Shown one piece after another: positions 6,703 through 7,389 of a stretch of DNA of 7,389 nucleotides (position 1 is the stretch's first letter; every line of letters begins with the position of its first letter). Position numbers and translations under genes: made by a program. Location of the stretch: positions 1 through 7,389 of the forward strand of contig CAZITB010000123.1 of NCBI GenBank assembly GCA_964542055.1. Reading direction: 5' to 3'. The notes below the pieces were generated by a model. That model had not been told where the DNA came from and searched no databases. It saw only the letters and a program-made list of their open reading frames with translations. Origin of the DNA: CAZITB01 sp964542055. Lineage in GTDB: Bacteria; Planctomycetota; Phycisphaerae; Sedimentisphaerales; CAMDDF01.

Positions 6703-7200
6703 ATGAAAGTTATTATGGGATCGGTAGCAAAAGGATTTGGGCTTAAAATGCCTGTAAAAGAATACCTGGAAAAAAAAGGATATGAAATTATCGATGTAGG
6801 GTGCTACGATACTGATGTTTTTTATAAATTTCCATCAGTAGCGGAACGCATTGCTAAAGCTTTGCAGGATAAAGTTGCTCAATTTGCTATCAATTGCTGT
6901 GGAAGTGGAACTGGTGCAAGCATAACGACTAATAAATACAAAGGTGTTTGTGCATTAAGTTGTGAATCCGTACAGACTGCTAAATTAGCTCGCATAGTTA
7001 ATGATGCAAATTGCCTGTGTATGGGAGAATCAATTGTATCGCCTGAATTAGGTTGCGAAATGGCTGAAGCTTTTTTAACTAATAAATTTCAGGATATGGA
7101 TGGCATTGCTCAGGAGGTTCTCGACTTTTGGAAAGAAGCAAGAGATGAAGCCTATTCCAAAGGCGAAATAGCTAAAGAACGTGAGATAGAAACGTTATAG
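6703..7200 (+). CDS. sqwI: RpiB/LacAB-family sugar isomerase, probable 4-deoxy-4-sulfo-D-erythrose isomerase
   Basis: This 165-residue protein has the compact Rossmann-like fold of ribose-5-phosphate isomerase B, slightly longer than E. coli RpiB because of a charged C-terminal tail (about 140-165). The start MKVIMGSVAKGFGLK, IDVGCYD (30-36), CCGSGTGAS (65-73) and NDANCLCMGE (100-109) identify the family. C66 aligns with the catalytic cysteine that acts as enediol base in RpiB, and the nearby T/S position is S68. However, Asp9-His10 of RpiB are V8-A9, His99 is V99, and the phosphate-binding arginines around 133-137 are absent (DMDGIAQE, 131-138). It is therefore not a normal phosphopentose isomerase. 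In the sulfo-TK pathway an RpiB-like enzyme (SqwI) converts 4-deoxy-4-sulfoerythrose to the corresponding ketose, a four-carbon substrate that cannot cyclise and carries sulfonate in place of phosphate. That fits these losses well. GAGG at 6692-6695 precedes ATG by seven bases. The gene is the last in the visible operon. Confidence 0.75.
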   Translation: MKVIMGSVAKGFGLKMPVKEYLEKKGYEIIDVGCYDTDVFYKFPSVAERIAKALQDKVAQFAINCCGSGTGASITTNKYKGVCALSCESVQTAKLARIVNDANCLCMGESIVSPELGCEMAEAFLTNKFQDMDGIAQEVLDFWKEARDEAYSKGEIAKEREIETL

Positions 7201-7257
7201 GTTGCCTTTCTCTGTATTAAGCTTTAAGAATGTGTTTGCTGTTTACATGAGTGGTCT

Positions 7258-7277
7258 TGCCCCCGAAAATTGGTACA
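7258..7277. mobile_element. Possible insertion-sequence end remnant
   Basis: The stretch TGCCCCCGAAAATTGGTACA (TG...CA) has a C-run followed by an A/T block and GTACA. This composition resembles terminal inverted repeats of some IS3-like elements. No transposase and no partner repeat are visible in the window, so this is a weak, pattern-only call. Confidence 0.15.
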
Positions 7278-7324
7278 AATTTAGAGAGAGTATTCCTGTA
7301 AAAATCAGTTAATTTTAACAGTTT

Positions 7325-7389
7325 TGTGGTCGAATGTAAAGGGCGGAGCAAAACTGCGGCGGTGTTAGGGGCGGAATAAATCTGCGGCA
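7325..7389. mobile_element. Possible end of an IS21-like insertion sequence running off the window
   Basis: From TGTGGTCGAATG at 7325 to the window edge the sequence changes to GC-rich, repetitive and apparently non-coding DNA. IS21-family elements begin with TG and carry short multiple repeats near their ends, which this stretch resembles. No transposase gene is visible because the window stops 65 bases in. The boundary, family and orientation are uncertain; another repeat type or a remnant is possible. Confidence 0.3.
7341..7388. repeat. Two imperfect direct copies of a 20-base GC-rich motif
   Basis: GGGCGGAGCAAAACTGCGGC at 7341-7360 recurs as GGGCGGAATAAATCTGCGGC at 7369-7388, with 17 of 20 positions identical and a 28-base period. 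The copies are separated by eight bases. They may be transposase-binding repeats at the end of an insertion sequence, and further copies may lie beyond the window edge. Confidence 0.7.

Noticed and set aside
6703..7200. Ordinary ribose-5-phosphate isomerase B or galactose-6-phosphate isomerase subunit
   Set aside because: The RpiB Asp-His pair, the ring-opening His and the phosphate-binding Arg residues are all missing, so these functions are unlikely.
7217..7228. Near-palindromic TTAAGCTTTAA just after the isomerase stop
   Set aside because: It is too short and AT-rich, with no known operator match and no T-tract. Such sequences are expected by chance.
7300..7325. AT-rich imperfect hairpin (GTTA/TAAC core with flanking A- and T-runs) after the isomerase gene
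   Set aside because: The stem is short, mismatched and almost all A-T, and is not followed by a run of T. It is too weak to call a terminator.
7217..7387. Open minus-strand frame of about 55-60 codons across the right end
   Set aside because: It has no recognisable motif, and its translation crosses the direct repeats. It is open probably by chance.

Overview
The window holds one tightly packed plus-strand operon. It starts inside a gene that enters from the left (stop at 167), runs through seven complete genes (189-7200), and ends in about 190 bases that look like mobile-element debris. Gaps between genes are 20 bases or fewer and one junction overlaps by 4 bases (ATGA), so the genes are probably co-transcribed. 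No internal promoter or convincing terminator was seen.

Gene order is: C-terminal end of a CoA-acylating aldehyde dehydrogenase; succinyl-CoA-synthetase-type beta and alpha subunits; a DASS/SLC13-family anion transporter; N-terminal and C-terminal halves of a split transketolase; an M24 'pita-bread' protein that lacks the usual metal ligands; and an RpiB/LacAB-type sugar isomerase. I read this as the lower part of a sulfoglycolytic transketolase (sulfo-TK) pathway for sulfoquinovose, in the variant that ends in sulfoacetate. The transketolase (SqwGH) would remove two C2 units from 6-deoxy-6-sulfofructose, with the isomerase (SqwI) converting 4-deoxy-4-sulfoerythrose to the ketose in between. 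The sulfoacetaldehyde formed would be oxidised to sulfoacetyl-CoA (SqwD) and cleaved to sulfoacetate with ATP formation (SqwKL). The transporter could then export sulfoacetate. This rests on the unusual gene combination and on active-site changes in the isomerase and transketolase that suit sulfonated, open-chain substrates; no single gene proves it. The genes that would take up sulfoquinovose, hydrolyse its glycosides and isomerise it to sulfofructose are not in the window and may lie upstream.

The organism is a bacterium of moderately low G+C, using Shine-Dalgarno sequences and at least one GTG start, probably anaerobic or fermentative given the ATP-yielding acyl-CoA step. An anaerobic planctomycete (Phycisphaerae-like) would fit the style, but I cannot establish taxonomy from this sequence. 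By eye, the left half is richer in G+C than the right half.

The most unusual items are the M24 protein of unknown role inside a carbohydrate operon, the isomerase without the RpiB ring-opening and phosphate-binding residues, and the transketolase with changed substrate-site residues. The right end (7325-7389) carries a GC-rich 20-base motif twice with a 28-base period, which may be the end of an insertion sequence.
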